Source of the DNA: Xestospongia bergquistia
Taxonomy: Eukaryota; Porifera; Demospongiae; Haplosclerida; Petrosiidae
Length of the DNA stretch: 64,000 bases
Assembly (NCBI GenBank): GCA_963965975.1
Contig: OZ014412.1
Coordinates: 7,936,708-8,000,707, forward strand
Reading direction: 5' to 3'
The number at the start of each line of letters is the position of its first letter. Position 1 is the first letter of the stretch. Both the position numbers and the translations under genes were made by a program. Positions 48,319 to 61,470 of the stretch are shown in pieces. The notes beneath the pieces were generated by a model, which worked only from the letters and a program-made list of their open reading frames with translations, was not told where the DNA came from and did no database searches.

Positions 48319-48404
<86 letters not shown>
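48319..48404. repeat. (AAT)n-(ATT)n palindromic microsatellite
   Basis: A run of AAT units (48319-48372) switches to ATT units (48372-48404), so about 33 bp on each side can pair into a hairpin. It lies 30-170 bp upstream of the putative GSAP first exon. Confidence 0.93.
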
Positions 48405-48406
<2 letters not shown>

Positions 48407-48622
48407 CTCATTTCCTTAATATAATTGGGCGTGGTAGTGTAGCAAGTGATTGGGTGTGGCGAGCAGCATCAGCATCGAGTCGAAGACAGTAAGTGAAATA
48501 GAACTAATAAATATGTTAATATTAGCGATGTACAAGATTTAAATCTATAAACATATTACTATAATTTAGCTTAGATTATGTTTACAAAATGACCACACCG
48601 ACTATTGTCTTTATTTTTAGTA

Positions 48623-51487
48623 ATGGCTCAAATAGACTCCAAAGCTGTGGAGATCTCACGTAAGACTACTACTACCCAAAAATCTACAAATATATCAGAT
48701 GGAGAGGAGACATCATTGTTAACTTTTCAGCCAATGTTTAATTTTCATCGATTCATACAAGAACACATGATGACACATAATAACCAAATTGATGAGTTAG
48801 TGAGTCAATCAGCTCATATCATTGGTCAAGAGGGTGATGGTAGTATGTTAATTGTATGGGACGCTCCCATCAGTGCGTTGTCTGAAAAGATAGTAACTCA
48901 CATTGGCATTTATCATCCCTCTAGTCCAAGCTATCGTACACTTTTCGTACACGAGCATCGTGTGGAGATAAGTGGAGCATCAGTTGACTCTTTTAGATCT
49001 CTATTAGCCTTTACAGTATGTGAAAAACTAACTGTTGGAGTAAATTATGATACCTTTGTAGCAGAAATCAATCCTTGTAATCGTGTTTTCTCATTAAATT
49101 TGTGCAGTACAGATTTTCGTAAACTCCAATTTGTCCAAGCGGCACAAAGTTCTCATAGACGTCATGCTAAGCCGACTCAGAAAAGTAGCCTGTTAATCAT
49201 CATACCAGACAACTGGATATGCCTGTATTCATTTCAATTAGAGCCCATTGATAAAGGTTACACAGTGATCTCTCAACCATCACAAGATATCATTGTTGAA
49301 GAGTGTCCCTGGTACCAATGGGACCCTGAACTACAATGGCTTTGTTATGCTCGTTTTGGGTCTACACCCACTCAAACAAAGCGTCCTGGGAAAGGCAATG
49401 TTGCTGATAGTTCTGTCATTCTTCATGTTGTATCCTTTATAGGTGGAGAGCAAAAGGTCATCCTTACAGTGGCATTGCCTATTCCATTTCATCATAATCA
49501 TTATACTGAGTCAGCCAACTATTACATGTCTCCACTGGCCTTCTCTCTACCTGTTCATGAGCTCAATATGAAGGTATGTTAATAACTGATTGTGTTGATA
49601 TTTTCATAAGCATTTGTCTTAATAGAATGATGATGTATTATATGCATTTCTCTCTCCCTCCCTCCCTCCTCCCCCCCCCTCTCTCTCTCTCTCTCATACT
49701 CATAGGTACTACACAACAAAGAAGGAATCTGGTGTGTCTGCTTACAACACAAAAATGGTTCTCCTATTCCAACCAGTCAACACCATCACTCGCAAAGTTC
49801 TCATAGAACAGAGCCCAAACTGGAATATTCTGTCTATATATTACATAATGGTCATGTGATTGATGGAGAGGTCCTATTAACAGAGGCTAAAGAAGGCGGT
49901 CATCACATTCAGTTCATGCTACTAGGGAATTTTATCCTAGCATATGTACCTGGTGTAATGTTTCATCTCTTAAACATTAGTATCCACACTGATCCCTGTC
50001 ATCACCTTATACTTAAAGGAAACCATTCACCCATGTTGCCAGAGGTACAAGATATGAACTCTCAACATGGACGGCGGGTATTGACTACAGCTGTTTCCTT
50101 AGGGATTAAAAGTGATGTCTCCTCACCAGTGTATGATTCATACAGCTCATGTTTTTATTCTTGTCGTTTAGAGCCGTTAGCCATTTTGTCTCTCTTTACG
50201 GCTACATCTGATCCTGAGCTTCATCTTACTTTATTGCATATTACTATAATTGGTATAAGACAGTACTCTGTGGCATTACAAATGATTGAACGTATCTGTC
50301 AGACTCCATTTTCTTTAGCTGATTGTCGTATTTTTCAGGAATTTATTCTCGCTTTAAGTTATGCCAATGTTCATCCAGAAAGCCCTGCCTTGTTAGCCAG
50401 GCATCTTCCATTTACCAATAGTCTAACATATCGAGGTGGCATTTACAAAGACCCTGATGGTACTAAGTATACTATTTTACGGTGTACCGAAATGCCCAAC
50501 TTTGTCAAACAGCTCCTGGTCCAATCTGATCAAAAACTTGTATCAGCTACCTCAGATCAGCTGTTCACATATGTGTCCAATCCAGTTGAGTCTTTTGACC
50601 ATCTTTGTTTTAGTGCTGTTCTTAGTCAGCCTTCTATCTATAGGAGAATGAATTTGGAAGATTTAGCTATGCAAGTGAGAGCTCTCGCTTTGAGCACGCC
50701 AGCTCTACCAGCTAATATTAAAAAGCGCATCTCTAAAAAAGACAAACTCGCCTCCCATGAGGCCAGTCCAACTTTGACAAAGAGTGGAATCTTTGTCAAC
50801 AAACTGAAAGATTTGATTCATTCTCCAAGAAGTGGACGTCATGGACAGTCTACAGGTCACATTGGGTCATTGCCATTCCTTTTGCCAGACGAAGACCTTG
50901 ACAATACAATAGTGCTTCACTCTAATCTTTTACACGATCGCTTGGTACAAGTTATGTCCTCTAAATTGGTACTTCATGTAAAAAACTCAATTACACGAAT
51001 GTACAAAAACTGTGAGGACTACTGGTCTGAACTGCAAAGGGTTTCACGCATTTTATTACATATTATATGGCAGTCAATGAAGTTTACTAACGAGACCCAT
51101 CCTCTCCAGATGTCAATTCATCGTCAAGCTTCTATGGAGGAACAGATATTGTTTGAGTTGTTGGAGTCGTACTATATGGCACATATGGAACTTGGGATTC
51201 CTGCTCCATCTGGGTTTGCCACTCTTTTTGTATGTATGGGATATATGTGTTTAGAACCATCTGTCTTTGTCCAGTATCTTTCTAATGGGGTCTTTATTCC
51301 AACACGTCGATTTTTGCAGCTGCTTCTTACGAATTGTGATGAAGTCGATGAACAGTTTTTGTATGAAATTGTGTCTAATTTAGGACTCGAGTCTCAAGAG
51401 ATTGCATTTGAACTTTGGAAACATCCTGTCTTAGTACAGCTGTTGTCTCGTGATAGCTCTGCTGGTAGTAGTGGCAGTCAGAAATAA
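48623..51487 (+). CDS. GSAP: Gamma-secretase-activating protein homologue
   Basis: Two exons, 48623-49573 and 49706-51487, join in phase 0 to give 910 aa (human GSAP is about 854). The ATG is the first in frame after a likely 5' UTR acceptor (TTATTTTTAG); a matching donor at 48490 (GACA|GTAAGT) suggests a short non-coding exon. The N-terminal half is beta-rich and repeat-like. Similarity to GSAP, from memory, lies in ILAYVPGVMFHLLNISIH followed by a CHHLILKGN block, in SLADCRIFQEFILALSY, in GIPAPSGFATLFVCMGYMC, and in the C-terminal IAFELWKHPVL segment, all in the same order as the vertebrate protein. The vertebrate protein was reported to bind gamma-secretase and the APP C-terminal fragment; the role in a sponge is unknown. 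Intron 1 carries a CT-rich tract. The next gene starts 214 bp downstream on the same strand. Confidence 0.8.
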
Positions 51488-51701
51488 ATAACTATGTAGT
51501 TTGTGTGTTTTTCTTCTGCTTGTTTTCAGATTTTGAGTGACTTTTTGGATAATTTTGTTATCGTTTATAATTTACAGACGTGAACGGAAACGTTCTGAAA
51601 TTTCTGCAAAAATGAAACGGAAGAAACAAAACGTAATTCCGTATACTTGAGTGGTGGGGGTGGAGCTTCTGCTTCTGACATCTCTCACTAATTGTAAGGT
51701 C

Positions 51702-53779
51702 ATGGCTGGTAATCCTCCACCTGTTGTACCGCGATCTCCTCTCTTGAAATTAGATCCTCCAGAATTTCTCTTATTTAGAGGTCAGTAGGAATAGTGCTAA
51801 AAGTTAGCGAACTGTAGATTGTACCAAATGCAGTCGTAGAATTGCTATATAATATATTATTATGTATGTGTGTGTGTGTTACATATTATTATATATGAAA
51901 CAAAATATAGAGTAGCTTATGTGTTATCCATTTTAAATGGACTGTTTATAATGTCTATAGAGATAAGTTTGTAAATAATGATATTTGTTTTTTATTTAAC
52001 TTAGTTAAATGCAAAATTATACTGTGTACTAGAATTAGGTCACTATTGAGAATACCAGCCATAATATTGATGCCATATTCTCAACTTATGATATAAAGTA
52101 GAGTCTAGAATGTAGCATTAATCTTTTCCCTATTAAAGTATGGCAATACCATCAGTGCAATCAAACCTAATAATAGCTTTGTAATACACCTTATCATTTT
52201 AACTTATTTTGTTTTCAATAGCTCCCTTTGATGAGCGAAAAGTTTGTCTTTTAACACTCACTAACCCTACTCTACGTAGGGTAGGTTTTAAAATGAGATG
52301 CACAGCTGCAGAGTGTTATGCTGCTAACCCTGCTAGTGGTATAGTCGAACCAAATGGACGTAATATTATCTCTGGTAAGAGAAAACTCAATGAATACTGT
52401 ATTGTAGACAAATAGAGGGATAATGGATGACTATATGGGAGATATGGATAGATAATGTGATGGACTCACAAATAAATGGATGACATCATTTGTATGGATG
52501 ATTGATGTATTGATAAATAAATAAACTGACTAATGACAACAGGATAGTTACCAACTATATACTTTGCATATTTCTATTGTGTTTATTGATCAGGGTTTCA
52601 TTTAGAAAAATGGACAAGGGGGGGCAAAATAATACTTAGAGAAAATTTAGGGGGGCGAAGGGACTGCGTGCGACAGTGTGCCCTCTAGGGAAGTCTGGAG
52701 GCATGTGCCCCAGAAAATTTTTGAATTTTAGACCCTCTGAGATTGCTTCTGGCACATTTTCAGACTATTTGTGGTTTTCAAATGACATAGAATAGAAAGA
52801 GTAGAAGAATAGCTGTTTAGGTTAAAAACTGTATATTCTTCTTGTGTTTAGCCTAAGGTTATCTTATGCTGTATATTCCTTGTGTTGAGTTTCAGTTCTG
52901 TATTCATTACATCCAATTACCCCTTTAAAAAAAGGCTAACCTAATGTCCAAGGGGGGGCAAGACTCTGGCAAGGGGGGGCAAATGCCCCCTCCCGCCCCC
53001 CCCTAAATGAAACCCTGTTGATGATATATTATTATTGTGTCACTACCAACACATTAGGTCAATAGGTCCAGTACTAGTTTAACACCTATTGTGTAGTACA
53101 TATGATGTCATATTAATGAATGGAATAAAGACAAGTTATGTTGAATTATGTACCAATAGAAGTTAACCATACATGTCCAGTATTACCAATGACTTTAACA
53201 TTTTAGTAAACTTGAAATGGACCTACTCTATAATATACTAGTTATCACTTCATTAATACACATTGTAGAATGTCTTCTAATAGTATAGCTTTGAAGGTTC
53301 TCACTTACCACTGACTAGTACTACATGTATATTAAGACAACAAGTCCTCAATAGATATCATTTGTATACAGTAACCATATAATAGTCTAGTCACTCAATC
53401 TTTTATACTACACATTTGTACACTTACTCTACATGTTATAAAATCTTCCCTAACATGTATTGGAGATATCCTAATGTAAACAGTATTAAGGAGCTGTACT
53501 ACTACTGTCAAAACAATTGACTTTCAATGTTTTCTATTTTTCATATAGTTTACTTGTGGGAACAGAAAGGAAAAGATCTTACAAAATTGGACTGGAAAAG
53601 ACATCGTTTTGGAGTAACTTATTTGACAGTTGCTAATGACTGTACCATTGAACAAATTGATGATATTGTAAGTAGTACTTACTTACTATAGAAGATTTCT
53701 TTAATATCACTAGAAATATATGATCTGTTTGTTTTGTGTTGAGTTTTACTGCTTGGCACACACAACATGCCAGGTATTC

Positions 53780-53814
<35 letters not shown>

Positions 53815-54600
53815 ATAAAATTCATAGCCATACATTTTGAACAGGAGTGTTGGTTGACTTGGTTCTATATATAGACTTCATAGCAAGTTAATATTTGAAA
53901 ATATTGTGCTGACAACTTAAACAGCTCTAGTTTTTTACTGACCTGATGATAAGCTTTATCATTTCTGTCATTATTGATGGGCCTATAAGCATTATAAACC
54001 TGTCAACCTAAGAATTTAAAAGACTGTAGTTCAACAGCTATGTGCTATTTTATTGAGCAATAATGACAGGCTAATATGAATCTCATGAAAAATTATATCA
54101 TATTATCATGGTTTATTGATGTATATGCATTATATAAACCTACCAACTCAGGATTTTGTAAAAGATATAACACCCTTGGGTTATAGACACTCATATATTT
54201 GTATATCCACTCATTTCTTTTTATTCTATTTGTTGTATTTGATAATTGAAAGCAACAATAAGCCACATATCACCAACACATATAGCATAGCATCCAATGA
54301 ATTTCATTAACTTTAACCACAAGCACTACAATATTGGGTATGACTGATAATGCTTACTAGCTATTCTATATCATTTATAGGTAATAGTCTTCCACAGACT
54401 GTTAATTATACTATTCACTGTGAAGTTAATATCTTCTAAAATAATTATAGGATGATTTTTAATTTACCATTTTGTTTAAAGTTATTATAAATGCAAATAG
54501 ATTTCTATTCAATAATCTAATTTTAATAATACTGCAATATACTGTACTCTGCTTTTTAATGTTTAATGCAGTAATATACATGTACATAATATACATAATA

Positions 54601-54652
<52 letters not shown>

Positions 54653-56180
54653 AATTGTATTTATGTTGTAGATTAGAAGGTCATCAAAAGATGTTCTTAA
54701 AACAGCCATCTTAAAGAGTTTAATTCTAAATGAGGAAGAATCTGAAGACGAGGCTCGTGACATGGTCGGCAATGCTGCTCCTCGTCTAAGAGTATGATCT
54801 TTTGTAATGTAATATTTCTTTTGTTCTATCCATCCATTTGTTTATTCATTTATTTTTCAATTATAATAATTCACTTTTGGTATTTATTTTTGGTAGTTAC
54901 ATACCATATCTTCAGTGAAATCAGGAGAGAATGTATCATCAAATTATCAACAGCAAGAAATAGAAGAACAAATTAAAGCACTAAAAACTGCTTTAGTAAC
55001 TAAAACAACAGAACTGACTATGTTAGCTGATGAACGCAATGATCTTCAAAAGAAGGTCACATTGAATGAGTCAATTATCACTGAAATGGAGAAGGAGAAA
55101 TTAAAATTAGAAAAAGATTTGAAATTATGGAAGGAGAGAGCCGAGGAGAAATTAAAATTAGAAGGAGATTTGAAATTATGGAAGGAGAGACTTGAACAAC
55201 AAGAAAAAGAGAATGAGTTTGCTATGACTCGTAACAAAATGAGAATAAATGAATTAGAAGTAGAAAATGTCCAATTGAAACAAGAAAGACAAAGTGCTGT
55301 TTTGTTCATGGAAGAAAGAGAGGAGGCTCATCGAAAGGAGATCTTGGCGTCGCAAGACATATCATTTTGGGAGGTCAGTTATAAAGACATTACTATCACA
55401 GGAACAGAATTAGGCAGAGGTGCTTTTGCTACAGTCAATGTGGGATATTTTCATGAGCAAAAAGTAGCAGTAAAAATGCTTCATCCTAATATTTTATCAA
55501 ATCACTATATTGAGCTGTTACGACGTGAAGTTGGTCTGATGGCTAAAGTACGTCATCCTCACCTCCTTTTGTTTATGGCTGTAGTATTTGATCACCCAAC
55601 AGAATGTCCCCTAATAATCACTGAGTTGATGACTATGTCATTAAGAAATGCTTTATACAAACCTCCAACTAAACTAGATAACCGTGCCAAGCTTCGTATT
55701 ATGAACGATGTTGCCTCTGCTCTTCATTATCTACACACCCAAAGGGAACCTATACTTCATCGTGATGTTAGTAGTGCCAATGTTCTCTTGGAAGAGCTGT
55801 CCAAAACTTGGAGAGGAAAACTATCTGATTTTGGTGCTGCAAATCTTGCACGATTCTCTATCTCAGCTGCTCCTGGAGCTGAGATATATACTGCTCCAGA
55901 AATTCCTAGAGCATCAGTTTTGATTGAAGAGAATGTAACAGAGCAGACACCTAAAGTCGATGTGTATAGCTATGGGATTTTGCTCTGTGAGGTCTTCACT
56001 GACAAGCCTCAACTGCCCACTAGAGATAGTTATGGTATTATGCTTAAAGCTATTGAAGTTAATTGGTCTCTAATGCATCAACTCATTTTATCGTGTGTCC
56101 AAGTAGAACCACATAAAAGACCAACTATGAAACAAATCCTACAAACATTTCGAGATACTTTTTCTCGTGTTTTGTCATAA
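51702..56180 (+). CDS. MSP-domain / coiled-coil / TKL protein kinase
   Basis: Five exons (51702-51780, 52222-52374, 53549-53667, 54672-54791, 54897-56180) join in phase to give 584 aa. Residues about 14-117 form an MSP/VAP-type beta-sandwich: LKLDPPEFLLF, NPTLRRVGFKMRCTA, NPASGIVEPNGR. In VAP proteins this fold binds FFAT peptides at the ER; here there is no C-terminal membrane anchor. Residues about 180-305 are a charged coiled coil with a repeated KLKLE-DLKLWKER segment. Residues about 318-580 are a protein kinase with all catalytic residues: GRGAFATV loop, VAVK Lys350, HRDVSSANVLL (Asp447, Asn452), DFG Asp468, YTAPE and KRPTM. The loop sequence places it in the TKL group, so Ser/Thr specificity is likely. 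The whole kinase domain and most of the coiled coil lie in one exon. It runs tail to tail with the receptor at 57217-59697. Lipid-contact-site or FFAT-guided signalling is only a hypothesis. Confidence 0.9.
52591..53017. mobile_element. hAT-like MITE in MSP-kinase intron 2
   Basis: A perfect 15-bp terminal inverted repeat, CAGGGTTTCATTTAG, lies at 52591-52605 with its exact complement at 53003-53017. The flanks TTATTGAT and TTGATGAT agree at 6 of 8 positions, as a decayed 8-bp hAT target duplication would. G-tracts next to both ends and the lack of an open frame fit a non-autonomous element. Confidence 0.75.
53779..53814. repeat. (TA)n microsatellite
   Basis: Short TA run in intron 3 of the MSP-kinase gene. 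A second one lies at about 54608-54651 in the same intron, ending about 20 bp before the exon 4 acceptor. Confidence 0.9.
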
Positions 56181-57216
56181 AATTGTATGAATTGTTATTT
56201 TTGTGTGTGTTAGCTTTGTATAATTTATATGTTATTTTCATTATCAAAATGATCTTTATATTGTTCAATGGAAATTGCATAATAACTGCTCTATCCAGTA
56301 CTGGAAATGAATGCCCAATTAATGTATTGATTCATATTTTGAACATTGAACATTTTATTTCTAGTAATATACTAGTAGTCTCATTCCCAAATCTACTAAG
56401 TATAGACATGGAATATTAAATTACACACATATATATCATTTCTGCCATTGACGTTATTAAAGATCTGTCAAATTTTACTTCAGCAATTGTTCATATACTG
56501 AGAAGAATGGTATAATATTGGTTCTGATTTATTTATAACAATAATCCATAGAGATTTGATACTAAGAAAACTATAACAGCATAGTTTAATACAATTATAT
56601 GAAAATAATTATATATATATAGATGGATAGATATGAGTGTCTATTGACATTAATTAATTTAATAATATATAATGATATAAACTTGCAGCACAGTTTTAGT
56701 CAGTGGAAGTTTTCTAATTCAAGGTCATTTTGATGATTGTGGTGTACTAATAGTATAACAACACAACAATAATAATATTAAAACAATACAAGTATATTCA
56801 TATCATGTGCTCTACATGTCACATCATTCTGTGTATTTCAGTTTATAATCACTCAATTATAAGTCATCATCATACTATAGTATGCTCAACTATTATTTTG
56901 TTTTGTCGTCCGTAGAGCTAATTATGACTTTAATATAGCTTCTGATTATTTTAATTTGCATTTAACTAATTAACTTGTTTCTTAAATAGACATCTATGAT
57001 ACATGGTGTTAATTAATAAATGACACCAATTACCTATATTAATAATTATGTAATTTTATTATCACTTTTTAAAAATTTACATGAAATGAAATTACAATTG
57101 TTCGTTCTGTAAAATCTTCTACTATACTCAATCTACATGTATTTCAATGTGTATATAGTAAGATTAATTAAATTGTAATAATATATAATAATACAAACTT
57201 GCATGCATAGTTTTGG
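56181..57216. other. Spacer between convergent MSP-kinase and receptor genes
   Basis: No gene seen. It includes the kinase 3' flank up to about 56610, which was copied with the kinase fragment to 62831-63250, and AT-rich sequence repeated around 61500-61800. Confidence 0.7.
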
Positions 57217-59697
57217 TCAGTCTGTTTTTGTATATTTTAATTCATGACCATTACCATTTCTATTATTATTATTCTCTGGTCTTTGACAACGGCGGCGTAC
57301 TAATAGTATAACAACAACAGCAATAATAACAGCAACGACAAAAACAATAATTGGACCCACTATGACAGGAATCAACCATTGTAGAGATTTGTCACCTAAA
57401 ATACATAATCTCTATGATTGATATGATGTCTACATGAACACACAACCATACCATTTGTAGGAATAGTAGTACTAATGGAGGAAGGTACAAGAGTAACAGT
57501 TGATGGTAGTGGAATGGATTGTGTGACAGCTAATGAGAAAGACATTGATGTGATTTTTTACATTACCTTGAACATACTTTCATACATATAATAGACATAT
57601 TACATATAATAGACATATTACATATAATGTACATATTACATATAATGTACATATTACATATAATGGACATGTTACATGTAATGGACATGTTACATGTAAT
57701 GGACATGTTACATATAATGTACATGTTACATGTAATGTACATGTTAGTAAGCAACCCATAATTGGCATTTGGATCAACAAGCTGCTCATAAGAAATCATT
57801 AATAGCAAGTCATTATTGCTATTATTGAACTGAGTATTTATTTTATTGTCTGATGATAATTATTCGAGTGATTATTAAGTAAACCACTCCTACATAATTA
57901 TTTCACACTAGTATTAGTACTATATGGAGAATCAATCAAAAGTTACATTCATCTGATCAATATAAGCATTATAAGAACTTACTTCCTCTTCCATCATTCC
58001 CACTGTCACATTGAGGAATGGTAACATTTAGTTCTATAACAGAGAAATATTAAATATTATCACAAACACAAACACACAAATGTGCTGATTATGCATACCA
58101 TATACCTGCTGGTATGCCTTGACTAAAGATATTAACTGGTTTAACACTGATAATGTAAGTTTGACTTGCAATAGCTTCAGTACTTGTCCAAGTAGTGTCA
58201 TATACTCTATGATAAGTGATATCTCCAGTTAAATTATGAGAGAGGTTATAATATTGAACTGGAGGTCGTATTTTCTCTTGTTCTTCCAGATCCTGCATAC
58301 AATGTAACTACAACATTAATAATAACATCATTATAACTTACTTGTATTGTAACTGTAATATTAGCATAACAATCACTTCCAGTTCTATTTGTGGCATTTG
58401 AAGTGTCTATTGACAACATTATTCTTGCTGGACCTATATAACATGTAGCAATGTCATTAAAGTGTTTCTAACTTGTAATCTTACTTAGTGTAAAGTCAGA
58501 GCTCTTAACACTCTGTGGTCCAATCCTGACTACACTGTCAATACCACTAACAGTGTAACTATATACAGCAGTAGTATTAACAAAAATGTTAGCATTAAGA
58601 AACAATGAAGACAAATTAGTATTATTATTGTAGACCTCATTTGTATTATTTGTAACATTAACTTGATATACATCACCACATGTCACATTGTCCCAACTAA
58701 GTATGACTTGAGACTCATTGTTAAAGATTATATTGAGGTTGCTAGGTTTCTCTGGAGGTCCTACAATATGACATGACAATATGAAATAGTTGTTGTAATA
58801 TAATAAACTAAATACTACCTATTTACATACATAAATTCAACATATTTTCTTAACATTGAACTGTTTACCATTTTCAGTTCCAATATCTTTCAATGTCATT
58901 GTTTGCACATATAATGGATTTTTTTACTTTGTGAAGCTTTTGTTATCAAAATAACCTCTTCTCATAATGTTTTTACTAATCACTATTATTCTCTAGTAGT
59001 TATCAATCAGTGCGTTGTTGCTTATTAATCATTGTTAATGAAAAGCATATTTAATTTGTCAATGTAGCTGTTCTTTACTATAAGCATACAAATATGAATA
59101 CAGACTTATCAATCTGAAGATCTCACAGTACAGCTTTTCAATTATCAATATATTTTGTTTTCATAATATTTACAAAAATTTAAAAGTATTCTATGTAATA
59201 ATTACCTGGATCTCTGACAGTACAGTTTTGGTAACTTGGTTGTACTCCACCATTAACACACTTGATATTCAAATCTGCTGTCTCATTCACTATGAATGTC
59301 AAATTTGATGAATACAGCACATTATCATAAGTAGCTAGAAACCCTTGACCTTCTTTACTTGTATTGTCTGATTTAATAAAGTCAAATCGTTGTACACTTG
59401 TGCCAGTTATATCCCAGGTTAATAATGGTGTGGTTGTATTACAATAGCACTGTACCAGGTTTCCTACACATATTCCATTACAAGCTCCATTACAATTAAA
59501 ATCCTCTACAATAGCACCTATACAGAATACAGTGGAATGCATTAAAAGATTGTAATTTGAAAAAGCTTACATGTGGGTTTGAGTAAACAGAGAAGACAGG
59601 TAATAAGTAGAACAATTATAGTTCCATCTTCCTGGAGAAAGTAGAAGGAAGAGGATGAATGAAGTTCTATATAGATATCACTTACTGTAGCAGCCAT
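57217..59697 (-). CDS. Type I membrane receptor-like protein with FN3 domains
   Basis: Nine exons (complement of 59686-59697, 59571-59631, 59206-59517, 58485-58760, 58342-58433, 58106-58292, 57983-58033, 57452-57529, 57217-57395) give 415 aa, all junctions in phase. The first exon encodes only MAAT. Exon 2 supplies the signal peptide core (IIVLLITCLLCLL). Exon 3 encodes a Cys-rich, Ig-like region with CNGACNGICVG. Exon 4 is a fibronectin-III domain (GPPEKPSNLNI...VILSWD...YSYTVSGID). Exons 5-6 look like a second, diverged FN3. Exon 8 is a Ser/Thr/Pro stalk. The membrane helix is at residues about 364-389, followed by a short basic tail (VRRRCQRPE, then Asn-rich). Many N-glycosylation sites. 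No catalytic domain. A cell-surface adhesion or recognition role is inferred from architecture; I do not recognise an orthologue. Confidence 0.85.
57590..57745. repeat. 20-bp tandem repeat, about eight copies, in receptor intron 7
   Basis: Copies of ACATGTTACATGTAATGGAC and ACATATTACATATAATGTAC. Two 70-80-codon minus-strand open frames over it are artefacts. Confidence 0.9.
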
Positions 59698-59699
59698 GA

Positions 59700-61470
59700 A
59701 CTCTAGCTTTAAACTTGATATATAATGTGAAACAAAAGACACAAGTGAATAAAACAAATCCTTTATATTTTCCTTATATCTTTGCAATTAACTATATTCA
59801 ATGTTTTGTTTCCATCCTACAAATCCATAGTTACAAGTATATTCATGACATGTGTTCACAATATTATTATTCCTTGTTTACAATCACTTAAATCACTAAA
59901 CAATCTTAGTTATTTCAATTATTAGTGTTATTCAATTATATTACATGTACTCTCAAGTTATGCGGTCCAATTCTGTCAACAATCATAATTCTACTAACAG
60001 TGTAACTATCTATGTATACTGATAGTATTAAAAATCAACAGTAATTTAAAAATGATATACTATTTCAGATTTCAGTTGTGTTACTTATTATATAATATCA
60101 ATTTGATATTTAATATATGTCACATTGTCCCAACTAGTCTGACTTAAGGTTGAGGATCATTGAACATTACATTGTGGATGATAAGTTTTATGTATCACTA
60201 ATGAAAACAAAACCATTTCAAGTCATTAATATTGTTCCAACTACTAAAACAGTTTTAATAGATAGATTGTTACTAACTCTAACATAACACAACATCAATA
60301 TAGTACACAATTACTAATAACTGGAGTGGAAGCTTCTTATACTATTACTAAAATACATATACAAAATGAAAAGCACTAAAATGAGGAGCCCTTGTCACAG
60401 TTTCTGTAGTAATGTTAGCGTACTTGAAATTGCCAAACTGCCACTGCATGACAACTCACTAAGTACTTCTAATAAAAGGCACAAGTGAATAAAACAAATC
60501 TTTGTATCTTTGTGCTTAACAATATTCAATGTTTTGTTTTCATACACCAACTCCATAGTCATTGGTATATTCATAACATGTGATCTACATAACATATTCC
60601 ATTCACTTATCAAGTTATTATTATACTATAGGACACATACATAGCTACACAAGTGAATAAGCAAATCTTTAAACAATATTTAATGTTTTGTTTCCATCCT
60701 ACAACTCCATAGTTACAGGTATATTCATGTAATGTGCTCTACATGACACATCATTCAATGTACTTCAAGTTTTTAGTCACTCAATTATCAAGTCAACATT
60801 ATACTATATGACACACATGTTAGCTCAATTTTTATTTTATTATGTTGTCTATAAAACCAATTATCTTAATAGTCTTTGATGGTTAATAATTTATTAATAG
60901 ACTAATACCATCTGATGTATAATTAGCAATGCTATCAATTAACCATCCAATTCAATTACCATATATTGTCAGCTTTATAAAATTTATAAGAATTATAATG
61001 TTAGTTCACCTGTAATTCACAATATTGTCTATGTTGTGACATTATCACTGTAAATCCAAACTCAAATCTAGAATAAGTTGCATGTATTATGACATGTATT
61101 ACAGGTATAGTAAAATTTAATCAATGCACTAATATTGACTCTAATTATATGCACACAAAATAAGACTGACTACAACTGTACATGTAAGTCTATATTTATT
61201 TAATGAACTCTGTATAGATATTAATTAATGCAATAGCCATGAGTTTTAGCTTTAAACTTGATATAGTGTGAAACAAAAGACACAAGTATATAAACAAATC
61301 TTTTATATTTCCTCCTAACTTTACAATTAACTATATTCAATGTTTTGTTTTCATCCTACAACTCCATGGTTACAAGTATATTCATAACATGAGTTCTATA
61401 CATAATTCATTGTTCCATGTACTTCAAGTTTATAATCACTCACTTATCGTGTCATCATTATAATATAGGA
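59700..61470. repeat. Local repeat family around CAATGTTTTGTTT
   Basis: A 150-200-bp segment starting near GTGAAACAAAAGACACAAGT and containing ATATTCAATGTTTTGTTT, then CATCCTACAACTCCATAGTTACA and a CATGTGCTCTACAT-like end, recurs at about 59700-59900, 60470-60610, 60640-60800 and 61250-61470. Partial copies lie near 56780 and 62195-62255. The first copy overlaps the receptor's 5' end, so these are serial duplications of the receptor's upstream region. Confidence 0.8.
59958..60172 (-). pseudogene. Decayed copy of the receptor FN3 exon
   Basis: 59958-60025 matches the end of receptor exon 4 (plus-strand GGTCCAATTCTGTCAACA against GGTCCAATCCTGACTACA, then ACTAACAGTGTAACTAT). 60118-60172 matches its start (CACATTGTCCCAACTA). 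The middle is degraded and no frame is open. Confidence 0.75.

Noticed and set aside
55046-55309. Minus-strand Ser/Phe-rich open frame
   Set aside because: Antisense shadow of the MSP-kinase coiled coil.
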